NCBI RefSeq assembly: GCF_000423065.1
Contig: NZ_AUHG01000012.1
Coordinates: 1-64,000 of the forward strand
Direction: 5' to 3'
DNA from: Christiangramia echinicola DSM 19838
Lineage (GTDB): Bacteria; Bacteroidota; Bacteroidia; Flavobacteriales; Flavobacteriaceae
Length of the DNA: 64,000 bases
How positions within the stretch are numbered: the stretch's first letter is position 1; the number at the start of each line of letters is the position of its first letter. The position numbers and the translations under genes were made by a program. The notes beneath the pieces were generated by a model. That model was not told where the DNA came from. It saw nothing but the letters and a program-made list of their open reading frames with translations, and did no database searches. Positions 31,194-40,653 of the stretch are shown piece by piece.

Positions 31194-32540
31194 ATGCTAA
31201 ATATCACTAAAAATAAATTACACGAAAAGGTAGATATAGGCCAGTTTGAAGCCGGTAGGAAGGTGCTAAAGGATACGCATTTCAAATATTTTAATCGATT
31301 TTTGAAATATTTTGCGCTATTTCTGGTAGTGGTTCTTTTTCTTCCGTGGACGCAAACTGTTTCTGGGTCTGGAGCCGTAACAACTTTAACACCCGAACAA
31401 CGGCCGCAAACCATACAATCTCCCATTCCAGGTAGAATAGAAAAGTGGCATGTAAATGAAGGAGATTTTGTAGAGAAAGGAGATACTATTCTTTTTATTT
31501 CTGAAATCAAAAATGAATATTTTGATCCTCAACTGGCAGAAAGAACTGGAGACCAGGTCAATTCAAAAAAGAGATCTATGGATTCTTATGAAAATAAGAT
31601 CAGTTCCCTTGGGGGGCAGATCAATGCCCTGGAATCTGAAAGGGGTTTAAAGCTTCAGCAGGCTAGGAATAAATTAAAACAAAATATTCTTAAGATGCGT
31701 AGTGATAGTATAGACCTGGAAGCATTTAAAACAAACCTTGAGATAGCAGAAAACCAATTCGATCGTATTCAGCAATTAAATGAAGAAGGGCTGAAGTCCA
31801 AGACAGATCTTGAGGAGAAGAGATTAAAGCTTCAGGAAAGTCAGGCGAAATTGATCTCACAGGAGAATAAACTAATTAATAGTAGAAACGAGATAATTAA
31901 TTCTGAACTGGAAATTAATCGTATTAATGCAGAATATAGTGAGAAGATCTCCAAAGCCAGAAGTGACAGATCTACAGCAGAAAGTGACCTGTTTCAAACC
32001 GAGGCAGATGTTTCCAAACTAGAGAGTTCCTATACAAATTATCAAATGCGAAATGAGCTTTATTATATCAGGGCACCGCAACCAGGTTATATAAACAAGG
32101 CGATTAAGTCTGGGCTTGGGGAGACTTTTAAAGAAGGAGAACCTTTAGTTGGTATTATGCCATCTGAGTATGATCTCGCTGTAGAAACTTATGTAGATCC
32201 AATTGACCTTCCATTATTACATATTGGAGAAAAGATGAGGATAAGGTTTGATGGATGGCCGGCAATTGTATTTAGTGGATGGCCTAATGTCTCTTATGGT
32301 ACTTACGGAGCTGAAATTGTAGCTATTGAAAACTTTATTAGCAGTAATGGGAAGTATAGGGTTTTACTTTCTCAAACTAAGGATGATGAACCCTGGCCAG
32401 AAGCAATTAGAGTAGGTTCTGGAGCTACAACCCTGGCATTGTTAGAAGATGTGCCAATATGGTATGAAATCTGGCGACAACTTAATGGTTTTCCTCAAAA
32501 CTACTATGCACCTGGAAGTAAAGATAAAGCTGAAAAATGA
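31194..32540 (+). CDS. HlyD-family membrane fusion protein
   Basis: A 448-residue periplasmic adaptor. One N-terminal membrane anchor (~36-55, YFALFLVVVLFLPW), a biotinyl-lipoyl-like half (GRIEKWHVNEGDFVEKGDTI, ~85-105), a long alpha-helical hairpin coiled coil (~130-290), the second lipoyl half (YIRAPQPGYINKAI) and a beta-barrel C-terminal domain. It joins the ABC exporter to the outer-membrane channel. It starts 1 base after the ABC stop and overlaps the TolC gene by 4 bases. Confidence 0.9.
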   Translation: MLNITKNKLHEKVDIGQFEAGRKVLKDTHFKYFNRFLKYFALFLVVVLFLPWTQTVSGSGAVTTLTPEQRPQTIQSPIPGRIEKWHVNEGDFVEKGDTILFISEIKNEYFDPQLAERTGDQVNSKKRSMDSYENKISSLGGQINALESERGLKLQQARNKLKQNILKMRSDSIDLEAFKTNLEIAENQFDRIQQLNEEGLKSKTDLEEKRLKLQESQAKLISQENKLINSRNEIINSELEINRINAEYSEKISKARSDRSTAESDLFQTEADVSKLESSYTNYQMRNELYYIRAPQPGYINKAIKSGLGETFKEGEPLVGIMPSEYDLAVETYVDPIDLPLLHIGEKMRIRFDGWPAIVFSGWPNVSYGTYGAEIVAIENFISSNGKYRVLLSQTKDDEPWPEAIRVGSGATTLALLEDVPIWYEIWRQLNGFPQNYYAPGSKDKAEK

Positions 32541-33937
32541 AACAGATTTTAATCATTCTAGCATTTATTTTAACGTCTTACTCTGGATCTTCACAGATAG
32601 CAGATAGCATTCCCCTTGGTTTTACTGAATACTTGGCCATGGTAAAGAAATATCATCCTCTGGTAAAACAGGCTGATCTGATACTTGATGAAGGTGAGAT
32701 AAAACTTTTAAAGGCCAGGGGAAGTTTTGATCCTAAGATCGAAGCAGATTATTCATCTAAGAATTATACCGGTACAGAATATTATAACAATTTTAATTCA
32801 GCGTTTAAGATTCCTACCTGGTATGGCCTGGAGTTGAACGCAAAATATGAGGATAATTCTGGAGTTTATTTAAATCCGCAGAATACAGTACCTGATGATG
32901 GACTTTATTTAGCTGGAATATCCTTAAATGTTGGAGAAGGTCTTTTTATGAGTGAAAGAATGGCCTCTTTAAAACAAGCGAAAATTTACAGAGATCAATC
33001 TCAGCTTAAAAGACAGTTACAGGTTACAGAGGTACTTTACAATGCATCTATAGCTTATTTTGAGTGGTATACAGCGTATCAACAATATTATCTCTTTGAG
33101 AGCTTTCTGGATAATGCTGAAATTAGGTTCCAGGGTGTTTCCAGTGAATATGAGGTAGGAGAGAAGCCAGCGATAGATACCTTGGAGGCAGGTTTAAGTA
33201 TACAAAGCCGAAAGCTGGATCTACAATAAAGTAAACTTGAATTAATAAATGCCAGACTGGACCTCTCTAACTTTCTTTGGATGGAAGGGAATGTGCCGCT
33301 GGAATTGACTCCTGAGGTGGTTCCAGTCGAAGAAATTCAAGAGGAGTTAACCGAAACTCTCAATATTGACGAATTACTCTTCAGTATCGACCTGGAAGAT
33401 CATCCTAAGCTTAGGTCTCTCTCTTTTGAAGTTGATATATTAGAAGTTGAAAAACGGCTAAGAGCCAATAAATTATTACCGAAATTGGATCTGGAGTATA
33501 ATTTTCTCACCAGTAATCCCGAGGATCTAAACACTATTAATAATCGTAATTATAAGATGGGTGTGAAATTCAGTTTTCCGTTGTTCCTAAGAAAAGAAAG
33601 AGGAGAGCTGCAATTGTCCAAATTAGCGTTAGAAAACGCCGAACTGGATCTGGTGAACGCAAGATTGAAATTGAAGAATGACCTCAAATCTTTACAAAAT
33701 CAAATTATTGCCTTAAAGGAGCAAAATAGTTTGATGAACCAGCTTGTTCGCGATTATACCTCAATGGTAAGTGCTGAAGAGCGTAAATTTGAATTGGGAG
33801 AGAGTTCGCTTTTCTTGATCAACAGTCGGGAGAATAAGTTGATTTCGGCCAGGTTAAAGGAAATTGAAATGAACTTTAAACTACTTAAGAGTAAAGCAGA
33901 ATTATTTAAAACTCTTGCCGAGATAGTGAAATTTTAA
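32537..33937 (+). pseudogene. TolC-family outer-membrane channel, broken by in-frame TAA
   Basis: A signal peptide (MKQILIILAFILTSYSGSSQ) and two OEP-type repeats are read in one frame from 32537 to 33937, but a TAA at 33227-33229 splits it (LQ*SKLELINARLDL). The downstream part keeps the frame: 17 codons separate the stop from the next ATG (33281), and the helical heptads (ARLKLKNDLKSLQNQIIALKEQ) continue as in intact TolC proteins of ~465 aa. A single nonsense substitution or a sequencing error is most likely. If real, the export operon lacks its own channel. Confidence 0.82.
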
Positions 33938-33971
33938 AACTTTTCACTATTTAAAAATAATCAGAAACCAA

Positions 33972-34005
33972 AAAAGCCTGTTAATCAAATGATCAACAGG
34001 CTTTT
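33972..34005. terminator. Bidirectional terminator, probably the old tRNA-Pro terminator
   Basis: AAAAGCCTGTT / AACAGGCTTTT with a 12-base loop ends next to the 13-bp att repeat (34006). In the minus direction it directly follows a copy of the tRNA-Pro 3' end, so before element insertion it served tRNA-Pro as well as the tolC operon. Confidence 0.75.
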
Positions 34006-34018
34006 GTCGGGGTGGCAG
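34006..34018 (-). repeat. Distal att repeat of tRNA-Pro element
   Basis: GTCGGGGTGGCAG is an exact copy of 38822-38834, which is the 3' end of tRNA-Pro plus one flanking base. The pair bounds a ~4.8 kb element. Confidence 0.75.
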
Positions 34019-34080
34019 AACGCTTTTAAAGCTCTGAAACACCCAGTATTTATATAGTTTCACGTAATCCCAAGTTTTAA

Positions 34081-34099
34081 AACTCACGATTAACTCACA
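34081..34099. repeat. Left-end arm-type repeats
   Basis: AACTCACGATTAACTCACA holds two ACTCAC units, matching the ACTCACGA units at the right end of the element (38670-38717). These are candidate integrase arm-binding sites. Confidence 0.45.
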
Positions 34100-34710
34100 A
34101 TATCCATAGAACGTATTGAAGTGATTTGATACTTCTGTACTGGTGAAAGGTACAAATTTTTTGGCTGGGTGTGGTTCCCCTATATGCTCATGATATTAAA
34201 AATACATAATATTAATTACCTAATTACCCTAAGAGCTCCGATTACCTACTATCAGTGCATTCAAATTGGGGTAATTAAAAACTTAAATATAATACCCCTT
34301 GATTACTCAATCTGAACTTTTAGATAATTAGAGAATAAATCAAATTATGATCTAAACATCTACACTTACGGGGCTGAATAATTGACTATGAGTATTTTGA
34401 ATTTTTAAAACTTTTCAAAGTAGATTTCCAAGGTTGGTGATGGGAATTTAATTCTGGATCTAAATAATTGAGTAGAGTAGATCTTCTTTTTTTCTCAACA
34501 GCAATAATTTCTATTTCATAATTCCAAAAAAGAAAAATAATGCAAGATGTGTGTCTGTGGACACAATCTTGATTACTCCCGATGGTCGCAATGAAAAAAG
34601 AGATGTTTATGTAGAAAACAGAATCATGTATAATAGCGGACTTAAAGCCCCATATCTATCGAACTAATACTATGAAATTTTAGGGGTGTTCATCAGTTGA
34701 TTCTAAATTA

Positions 34711-34748
34711 AAAGAGGGAAATACGCTGTTACCGGTACTTCCCTCTTT
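34711..34748. terminator. Hairpin, terminator-like
   Basis: AAAGAGGGAA pairs with TTCCCTCTTT across an 18-base loop; A-rich on the left, T-rich on the right. It may end a transcript of a lost gene. Confidence 0.5.
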
Positions 34749-34840
34749 ATCATTTTCAATAGAACTGTAAAAATGACTATTCTAATTTATTAAAAATAAT
34801 TCCGAAGTTAAATCTTTTTAGAACTTTGCAACCTTCGGGC

Positions 34841-34881
34841 GTAAAGCAAGATTGTCATGACAATGACACATCTTGCTTTAC
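34841..34881 (-). terminator. Hairpin downstream of the 219-aa lipoprotein gene
   Basis: 12-bp perfect arms GTAAAGCAAGAT / ATCTTGCTTTAC enclose TGTCATGACA. It lies ~40 bases past the minus-strand stop at 34923. It has no long T-run, so it may be a weak terminator or an mRNA-protecting stem. Confidence 0.5.
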
Positions 34882-34922
34882 CAATAATAAGAATCCAGTA
34901 CCTACATCAACATAGTGGTTAA

Positions 34923-35582
34923 TTATTCTTTAATACGGAGAAATTCAATATTATGTTTACCTAAAGGATTCTTTAAGTGTAATTTTTTATGGGTACTCTC
35001 AATAATCTTATAAACATAAAGCGTGTCCGAAATTATTCGTGGTTTTGCCTTATGTAGGGTAACCAGCAACTCCTTATTTTTTTTCGGAGTAAAACTAAAA
35101 CTATAACTTTCTAGTACATCTAGTGGCTCCACCTGAATTTCTATTTGTTTTTTACCCTTGGGAATATCTTCTATTTTTACTATCCCATTAATATCTGCAT
35201 AGTTTTTCCTATCAGGATATTTATCTAAGGTAATCAGTGCATTGGGAGAAGGCATTTTCTGTTCATTTACCACCTTGATTACCAGTGAAATATTATTGTT
35301 TTTCGTTACCTCTGTATTAAGTACTTCGACCGTACTTTCATAATTTAAAGAATCCTTTTTAAATTTCAGATAAAGTTTTTCGTTTCTTATCTCATAGGAA
35401 CCTTTGCCAATGGTGGGAGGACCAAAATCAGTATTCGTTTTCCAGTTAAAATTGTTCTTTTTATCAAAACTAATACAAGTTCCTCCACTATCACTAGCTA
35501 CTTGACAATATTTTCCTCTATTGACTTTTGTCGCACAACTATAATAAGTTATTATTAAAAACAGTAGGATTATTTTTCTCAT
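34923..35582 (-). CDS. Lipoprotein with carboxypeptidase-regulatory-like domain (219 aa)
   Basis: Start chosen at MRKIILLFLIITYYSC (35582) because it gives a clean lipobox (Cys16); the longer frame adds 20 unlikely residues. Residues ~20-95 are a beta-rich region (GKGSYEIRNEKLYLKFKKDS), and ~95-180 resemble a CarboxypepD_reg-like Ig fold (NALITLDKYPDRKNYADING, IVKIEDIPKGKKQIEIQVEP). It starts just past the stop of the metallopeptidase-like gene, so it is the last gene of the element's operon. Function unknown. Confidence 0.7.
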   Translation of the reverse strand: MRKIILLFLIITYYSCATKVNRGKYCQVASDSGGTCISFDKKNNFNWKTNTDFGPPTIGKGSYEIRNEKLYLKFKKDSLNYESTVEVLNTEVTKNNNISLVIKVVNEQKMPSPNALITLDKYPDRKNYADINGIVKIEDIPKGKKQIEIQVEPLDVLESYSFSFTPKKNKELLVTLHKAKPRIISDTLYVYKIIESTHKKLHLKNPLGKHNIEFLRIKE

Positions 35583-35583
35583 A

Positions 35584-37200
35584 TTATTGGCAGTCGTTTT
35601 TGTTACCATTCTGACTGGAATCAGAATAGTTACTATTTTCACTCATAATGACATCCTCAATTCGATTTCTAATTTGATTTTTTAAACTACCGTCTCCACC
35701 AAGATCAGATACTTTTTCATCCAAATAATTATTAAATTCGTCATAATATGATCCTGGATTATCAGGATCTTTTGTCATTCCTCCCCAGGCCATATCCTGA
35801 TAATATTGCCAGCCTAAAGTTCCACCAGTTCCATGCTCCGCGTCCCACTGTTGTAGCTGGTATGCCATAGCATTAACAAATTGGGACATAAAATTATGGT
35901 GCAGGTTATTGTTGACAGTATGAGGTAAATTATTATCCTTAATATATGCCATTAATGCTTCTATCATGTTTCCGGTGGGCTCACCTTTCATTGTATAAAC
36001 AAGATAAGCATGAACAGATTCGTGAATCATAGTTCTAGCCATACTAAGATCTGTGGCATCATCAAAGTAGTTAGGATTAAAACTGGTGGAAACATCCCAA
36101 CTTTCTGTAATGGAATTATATGTTGCTGACGAGTCAGTTTTTGCATTTGAATTTATTAAAGTACTGTCTTCATTCAAATCATAATTTAATTTATCAGATT
36201 TGTTGAATAAATTCATTATATCATCAGAAAACTCAAGGTCAGTTTCCAAACCATTTATTGCATCATAAGAAACGTTTGGAGGAAGATCATTGTTCGCTGA
36301 TAACAAAGTTAACTGATTGAAGATTATTGAAGCACAGGGATCTTCTAAATTATTATCTATGTTATCATCTAAAAAGTCCCTGTCTAAAATTGGAGTAGAA
36401 TTTATTTCATCATCTCCAGAACTATCTCCACTAGAGCTACCACTTCCGCCCGTAGAGGTATTACCATCCCATGTTGAACCTTCATATTCAGATGTATTAA
36501 TTGTTTCTCCTCCCGGTGTGCTATCACCTCCACTGGATACAACATTAGAACACTCTAATTCATATTTAAATAAACAAACATCACCTGTACAGATAAACCC
36601 TTTATATTCATAAATACATTCTTCTTCAACTTCCAAAGCCTTTGTTAAATTTTCATTAATAATAGGCTCACCATCTGCTAATTCTATATTACCCAGAGCA
36701 TCTCCTTCCAAATTGAAAATTTTTATTGTTCCACTGTAATGGCGAATATCCCTATTATTTAAATAAAACCAATTCTCAGTCGGCACATATCGTATGATGA
36801 ATTATTTTTGGCCGCCATCCTCTAATTCCTTAACCACATAATTATCAAAATACAAACTATTATTAATATTTGATTTTGTTTGTTTTGATTTGCTCAAGGC
36901 AATTGTATAGGTGTATCTTCCATATTTATTTTTAACCTTCAAGGCTGGAATATCGGTTTTAGCCTTACCTATCCTAATAGAAACATTTTTTTGATTGGAA
37001 GTTTGTTTTATAAAGTTCCTATCGTCAAATTTTTGACGGATTGTTACCGGCAAATCTTTAAACTCAATATTTTGAATAGGCCCTTCCTCTTTTTCAAGTT
37101 CTTCTTGTATACCTTCAACTGGTATAGGAGCAGAAATTTCATCTTTTTGACAACCGCTGATTATTAGAACTAGAAAAAAGCACAAGTAGATTTTTTTCAT
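35584..37200 (-). pseudogene. HEXXH lipoprotein split by an in-frame TAA
   Basis: Two pieces are in the same frame: 36802-37200 (lipoprotein signal LVLIISGC, Cys17, beta-rich, ending DGGQK) and 35584-36786 (400 codons, GTG start). Between them are one TAA (36802-36804) and five codons. The text runs on naturally (NYVVKELEDGGQK*FIIRY), as in intact secreted Flavobacteriia proteins. The C-terminal part has ARTMIHESVHAYLVY, a zinc-metalloprotease-like HExxH. The nonsense codon leaves a 132-aa secreted stub; the second part lacks a signal and a strong start. Confidence 0.72.
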
Positions 37201-37364
37201 ATTGAAATTTTTAAAATTAAAAAATCTTCAAAAAAGGTAGGGCAGGATTGAAGTAGATTGCGAATATTAAAGAAATATCATAAAAAACCAAATAATATTA
37301 AAAACTATTCATGTTTAGTGATATTTCATTATCGAAAAATAAATCCACCCCTATCATGATAAAA

Positions 37365-38570
37365 TTATGTATTAAGTTTTCTTCTTAGTAAATTAATATC
37401 ACTAGAAATTTTAGTGTCTATTACTCGCGCATAAATCTGAGTTGTTGCTATTTTAGTATGTCCTAATAATTTTGAGACCGTTTCTATCGGCACCCCATTT
37501 GCCAGTGTGACGGTAGTGGCAAAAGTATGCCTGGCCGTATGAAAGCTCAATTTCTTATTAATTTTTGCTTTTTTGGCAATTTCCTTTAGGTAATGATTCG
37601 TTTTCTGGTTTGAGTATACTGGGAGCAACCTATTATTTTGTTCTGCTTTGGGATGATCCTTATATCGGTCTAATATTTTTTCTGCTTCTCCTAAGAGTGG
37701 AATTCTAACAGGGGTATTTGTTTTGCTTCTACGTGTATAAATCCATTTCTTCCCATCTATGCCGAATTGTAAGTGGTTTTTAGTTAATGCTTTTACATCA
37801 GCATAGGCTAGTCCTGTATAACATGCAAAAACAAAAATATCCCGGTTTAACCTTAAAGTAGGATTCTCCAGCTGTTGTGTTTTCAATTTCTCCAACTCGA
37901 TTTTTGATAGGTATACCATATCCACCGAATCAAAACGGAGTTTAAATCTTTTAGTTGGATTTTTCTCAATCCAGTCAAGATGTTCTGCAAGTCTCATGAG
38001 CTTTTTAAAGCGCTCCATGTGTTTCATTAAGCCATTGTTCCGTAATCCATCCAGATTTCGCAGATAGCTCTCAAAACCAAGTGTAAACTGATAGTCGATA
38101 TGCTTTAAATAAATATCATTTGTCCGTTGTTGTTCCTTTAGATAGTCTTTTAAATATGTACCGGTAGTTGTATAATTTTTCATTGTTCCGTATTTCAATA
38201 CCTTACCCATATTCTTCTCATGGTAGACAATTAAATGAGACAAGGTTTTATGGTCCTGATCAGTTCCCAGAAATCTTGATTTTACAAGATCTACGGTAAT
38301 TACTTTTTCTTCTTTTTGTAGAGCATCATTGATCTTAAATAAGTGGCTCCTGGTATCATTGATCTTCCTATTAATCTGGAAACTCTCAGGGCTGTTTCCC
38401 ATCATTTTGGTAGAAGCCTGATTCCATTTATCAACAGGAATCGTTCTCTTTAAACTAATTTCCAGCTTTTTACCATTGATGGTAATTCGGGCATAGAGGA
38501 TGGCTGATTCAGGTTGATTTTTCTTTTTGCGGGTGAAAAAAGAAATAGAAAAGGTTTGAGTAGTGCGCAT
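37365..38570 (-). CDS. Tyrosine recombinase (integrase) of the tRNA-Pro element
   Basis: 401 residues. N-terminal arm-binding domain (TRKKKNQPESAILYARITI, ~13-31), SAM-like core-binding domain (~105-205), catalytic domain (~215-395) with HTARHTFATTVTL (His-x-x-Arg), LLGHTKIATTQIYARV and the nucleophile Tyr. The first catalytic Arg position reads TGLAYADV, the common Bacteroidota variant with a missing Arg. It lies ~250 bases from the tRNA-Pro end, as expected for the element's own integrase. It lacks the extra helix region typical of IntI, so it is not the cassette integrase. Confidence 0.92.
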   Translation of the reverse strand: MRTTQTFSISFFTRKKKNQPESAILYARITINGKKLEISLKRTIPVDKWNQASTKMMGNSPESFQINRKINDTRSHLFKINDALQKEEKVITVDLVKSRFLGTDQDHKTLSHLIVYHEKNMGKVLKYGTMKNYTTTGTYLKDYLKEQQRTNDIYLKHIDYQFTLGFESYLRNLDGLRNNGLMKHMERFKKLMRLAEHLDWIEKNPTKRFKLRFDSVDMVYLSKIELEKLKTQQLENPTLRLNRDIFVFACYTGLAYADVKALTKNHLQFGIDGKKWIYTRRSKTNTPVRIPLLGEAEKILDRYKDHPKAEQNNRLLPVYSNQKTNHYLKEIAKKAKINKKLSFHTARHTFATTVTLANGVPIETVSKLLGHTKIATTQIYARVIDTKISSDINLLRRKLNT

Positions 38571-38669
38571 AACGATTTGACTTTAATGAAACAAAATTGC
38601 TTGTACGAAAGTCAAATCAACAATACATGGATGGGATTCATCCAAATTCTATCAAGATACAAAAAATAA

Positions 38670-38717
38670 GCTCGCGATTGACTCACGATCTACTCACGAA
38701 CTCACTAAAAACTCACT
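38670..38717. repeat. Right-end arm-type repeats
   Basis: Five closely spaced copies related to ACTCACGA: GCTCGCGA, ACTCACGA, ACTCACGA, ACTCACTA, ACTCACTT. They sit between the integrase start and the att core, the usual location of arm sites and of excision-factor binding. Confidence 0.55.
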
Positions 38718-38751
38718 TTTTATTAGTCTAAAATTGTGTTAATTTAATCCA

Positions 38752-38790
38752 TAAAAAAAGGGTAACTACATGTTTTTCATATAATTACCC
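38752..38790 (-). terminator. New tRNA-Pro terminator supplied by the element
   Basis: In the minus direction GGGTAATTATATG...GTAGTTACCC forms a hairpin followed by a T-run (A-run at 38753-38759 on plus). It lies ~35 bases beyond the tRNA 3' end and replaces the terminator displaced to 33972. Confidence 0.65.
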
Positions 38791-38821
38791 TGTTGTTTAC
38801 TCCTTAATGATATGTTAAAAA

Positions 38822-38834
38822 GTCGGGGTGGCAG
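38822..38834 (-). repeat. tRNA-proximal att repeat
   Basis: GTCGGGGTGGCAG includes the last 12 bases of the tRNA-Pro gene; identical to 34006-34018. Confidence 0.75.
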
Positions 38835-38897
38835 GATTCGAACCTGCGGCCTCCTGCTCCCAAAGCAGGCGCGATAACCGGGCTACGCTACACCCCG
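38823..38897 (-). tRNA. tRNA-Pro (anticodon TGG)
   Basis: Acceptor CGGGGTG/CACCCCG, anticodon stem CCTGC/GCAGG with loop TTTGGGA, T-loop GGTTCGAATCC. The 3' end is the integration site of the adjacent element and remains intact. Confidence 0.95.
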
Positions 38898-39029
38898 TAA
38901 TAAATAATCATTATTTTTAGTCTTTTCCGTTCCAAATCACTTTTAAAAAAGTAGCCGGGAATCGGAGGAAATTTATCCCAATTTTTCCGGTCGAAAAAGA
39001 GAATAAAAAACCACAGACTAAAAATCTAG

Positions 39030-39111
39030 CGGAGAGACCGGGATTCGAACCCGGGCATCCCGAAGGATGACAGCTTAGCAGGCTGCTGCATTACCACTCT
39101 GCCACCTCTCC
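39030..39111 (-). tRNA. tRNA-Ser (anticodon GCT)
   Basis: A class II tRNA of ~82 nt: acceptor GGAGAGG/TCTCTCC, anticodon stem with loop CTGCTAA, a long variable arm (CATCCTTCGGGATG) and T-loop GGTTCGAATCC. Confidence 0.94.
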
Positions 39112-39270
39112 GTTATTTAAGAACTTCGCAAGTATTTTTGCGGTTGCAAATGTAACTTTTACTTATAAACCATACAAGCCTTTTAAATCTTTTTTCGGTT
39201 TAATTTACAAGGAAAAACACTTCATTTAATTTAAGATACTTGACTTCAGGCTTATAAGTCCGAAAAAAAA

Positions 39271-40506
39271 TTACGTGATTTTTTCTTTCTGAATGAGTGT
39301 ATGAAGATTTTCAAGAATTCTGGCGTGATTTCTTACAAATGGATTTTTATTATCCCAAACATAGCCAGCTAAAACTGCACAAATTTGTTCTTTGATCTTT
39401 GGGTTTGGAAAAGGATGAAAAAAGATATCCTGAAGTTTTCCGCTGTACCATTCTTTCACATAGGTGGAGAAAACATTCACTCCCTTCTTTATATAATCTG
39501 AATACTCTACTTCCCAGTTTATTTTTTCACCATTAATTTCCCTTAAAGCGAGTTTGGCTGCTAATAAACCAGACTCTGTAGCGAAGGCTACTCCAGATGA
39601 GAACACGGGATCCAGGAATTCCGCAGAATTTCCGGTAAGGGCAAATCCCTCCCCATGAATATACTTAACGTTCTTAGATATATTATTGATCTTTACTGGT
39701 CTGAAATTGAATTGATAATTATCAAATCTACCCTGATAAAATTTTGTTTCCCGGAGCATGTTCTTAAAAGCTACATTGTTATTCTCGTTAGAATTTTCTA
39801 TCCAGGAATTAGGACCTACAAACCCAAGACTCGATACTCCATTTGAAAATGGTATATACCAGAACCAGGTTTCAGTATTTAAAACTTCAAAAGTAATTTG
39901 ATTACCTTCAATGTCTTCTGGTCTATTTGTTTCTTTAATATGAGTAAAAATAGAGGAGTGGTCATAGATCTTCGGTGGTGCTTCAAGGTCTAATTGTCTG
40001 GCTAATACACGTCCATTACCACTGGAATCTATTATAAACTTTGATGTTATTTCTGATACTTTTCCATTCTGGTTTCTGGTCATTATGGTCCAGAATTTAT
40101 CGCGATATGAAACTGAGGTTACTTCGGTTTCAAATCTTATATCTACGCCTCGCAAACTAAGTTCGTCGGTAAGAACTTTATCAAAATCGGCTCGTGGAAC
40201 CTGCCAGGTCCAGTTCCAGCCTTCTCCAAATTTTTTACTGAAATCGAATTCAGCAGTTTTATTTTCTTTTATAAATCGAGCACCAAATTTTTTCTGAAAA
40301 CCCTGAGACTTCAGAATTTCCAAAAAGCCGGCTTCTTCAAAATTATCCATGCACTTTGGGATAAGGCTTTCACCGATGGTAAACCTCGGGAATTTTTGTT
40401 TCTCCAGGATCATTACTGAAGCATCATGTTTTTCCAGATATCCGGCGGCGATACTTCCAGACGGTCCGGCCCCAATAATTACAATATCTCTGAATTCTTT
40501 CTTCAT
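39271..40506 (-). CDS. Flavin-dependent oxidoreductase (halogenase-like), pigment cluster
   Basis: A 411-residue FAD-dependent monooxygenase of the tryptophan-halogenase / geranylgeranyl-reductase-like group. The Rossmann motif is IIGAGPSGSIAAGYLE (~9-24), then EKQKFPRFTIGESLIP (~35-50), where halogenases and relatives bind FAD, and SGVAFATESGLLAA near 305. The W-x-W-x-I-P motif of true halogenases appears only as ETWFWYIPF, which is a partial match. It is divergent from the pigment operon; such genes accompany flexirubin clusters, where they could hydroxylate or halogenate the aryl ring. A structured leader precedes it. Confidence 0.85.
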   Translation of the reverse strand: MKKEFRDIVIIGAGPSGSIAAGYLEKHDASVMILEKQKFPRFTIGESLIPKCMDNFEEAGFLEILKSQGFQKKFGARFIKENKTAEFDFSKKFGEGWNWTWQVPRADFDKVLTDELSLRGVDIRFETEVTSVSYRDKFWTIMTRNQNGKVSEITSKFIIDSSGNGRVLARQLDLEAPPKIYDHSSIFTHIKETNRPEDIEGNQITFEVLNTETWFWYIPFSNGVSSLGFVGPNSWIENSNENNNVAFKNMLRETKFYQGRFDNYQFNFRPVKINNISKNVKYIHGEGFALTGNSAEFLDPVFSSGVAFATESGLLAAKLALREINGEKINWEVEYSDYIKKGVNVFSTYVKEWYSGKLQDIFFHPFPNPKIKEQICAVLAGYVWDNKNPFVRNHARILENLHTLIQKEKIT

Positions 40507-40571
40507 AAAAAACTAAATCTACTCCAGGCAAACTTAACCAGAAACTGTGAATTGAAGTAATTTAGAAATTG

Positions 40572-40653
40572 AAAAAAGCCCTAACAGGTTTGCCAGGGCT
40601 TTCTTTGAGATATAAGCAAAAGACTGGTTCAATTGGAAATTGTTTGCCAGTCC
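40572..40653 (-). ncRNA. Structured leader or small RNA with intrinsic terminator
   Basis: On the minus strand a -7 box TACATTTG (40659-40666) is followed by a transcript starting near GGACTGG. A nested hairpin forms (GACTGG...CCAGTC around CAATT-TCC-AATTG), then a second stem AAAGCCCT / AGGGCTTT with a T-run (40572-40577). This lies 65 bases before the ATG of the flavoprotein gene. It is either an attenuator or a ~80-nt small RNA. No known riboswitch class recognised. Confidence 0.45.

Larger units (their letters stand above)
34019..34922. other. Non-coding left part of the element
   Basis: About 900 AT-rich bases without a complete gene. A short reading frame near 34,565-34,667 (ITPDGRNEKRDVYVENRIM) ends in TAA and may be the tail of a lost gene; no family recognised. 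ACTCACGAT-type repeats are at 34081-34099, and two hairpins are listed separately. Confidence 0.5.
34006..38834. mobile_element. Integrative element in tRNA-Pro, ~4.8 kb
   Basis: Bounded by 13-bp direct repeats, with a tyrosine recombinase at the tRNA-proximal end reading away from the tRNA, arm-type repeats at both ends, and three lipoprotein-type reading frames (one gene split by a stop). It contains no replication, mobilisation or capsid genes, so it is a minimal or decayed island or satellite. A long non-coding left part (34,019-34,922) suggests decay. Confidence 0.7.

Noticed and set aside
33227-36804. The two in-frame TAA codons as evidence of stop-codon reassignment
   Set aside because: Many intact genes here end with TAA and none other shows readthrough; two independent nonsense mutations or errors explain it.
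37365-38570. Tyrosine recombinase as the cassette integrase
   Set aside because: It has an arm-binding domain and lies beside its own att site at tRNA-Pro, 21 kb from the array; no IntI-type extra helix was seen.
39271-40506. Firm call as tryptophan halogenase
   Set aside because: The FAD motifs fit, but the W-x-W-x-I-P signature and active-site Lys region are not clearly present, so only halogenase-like is stated.
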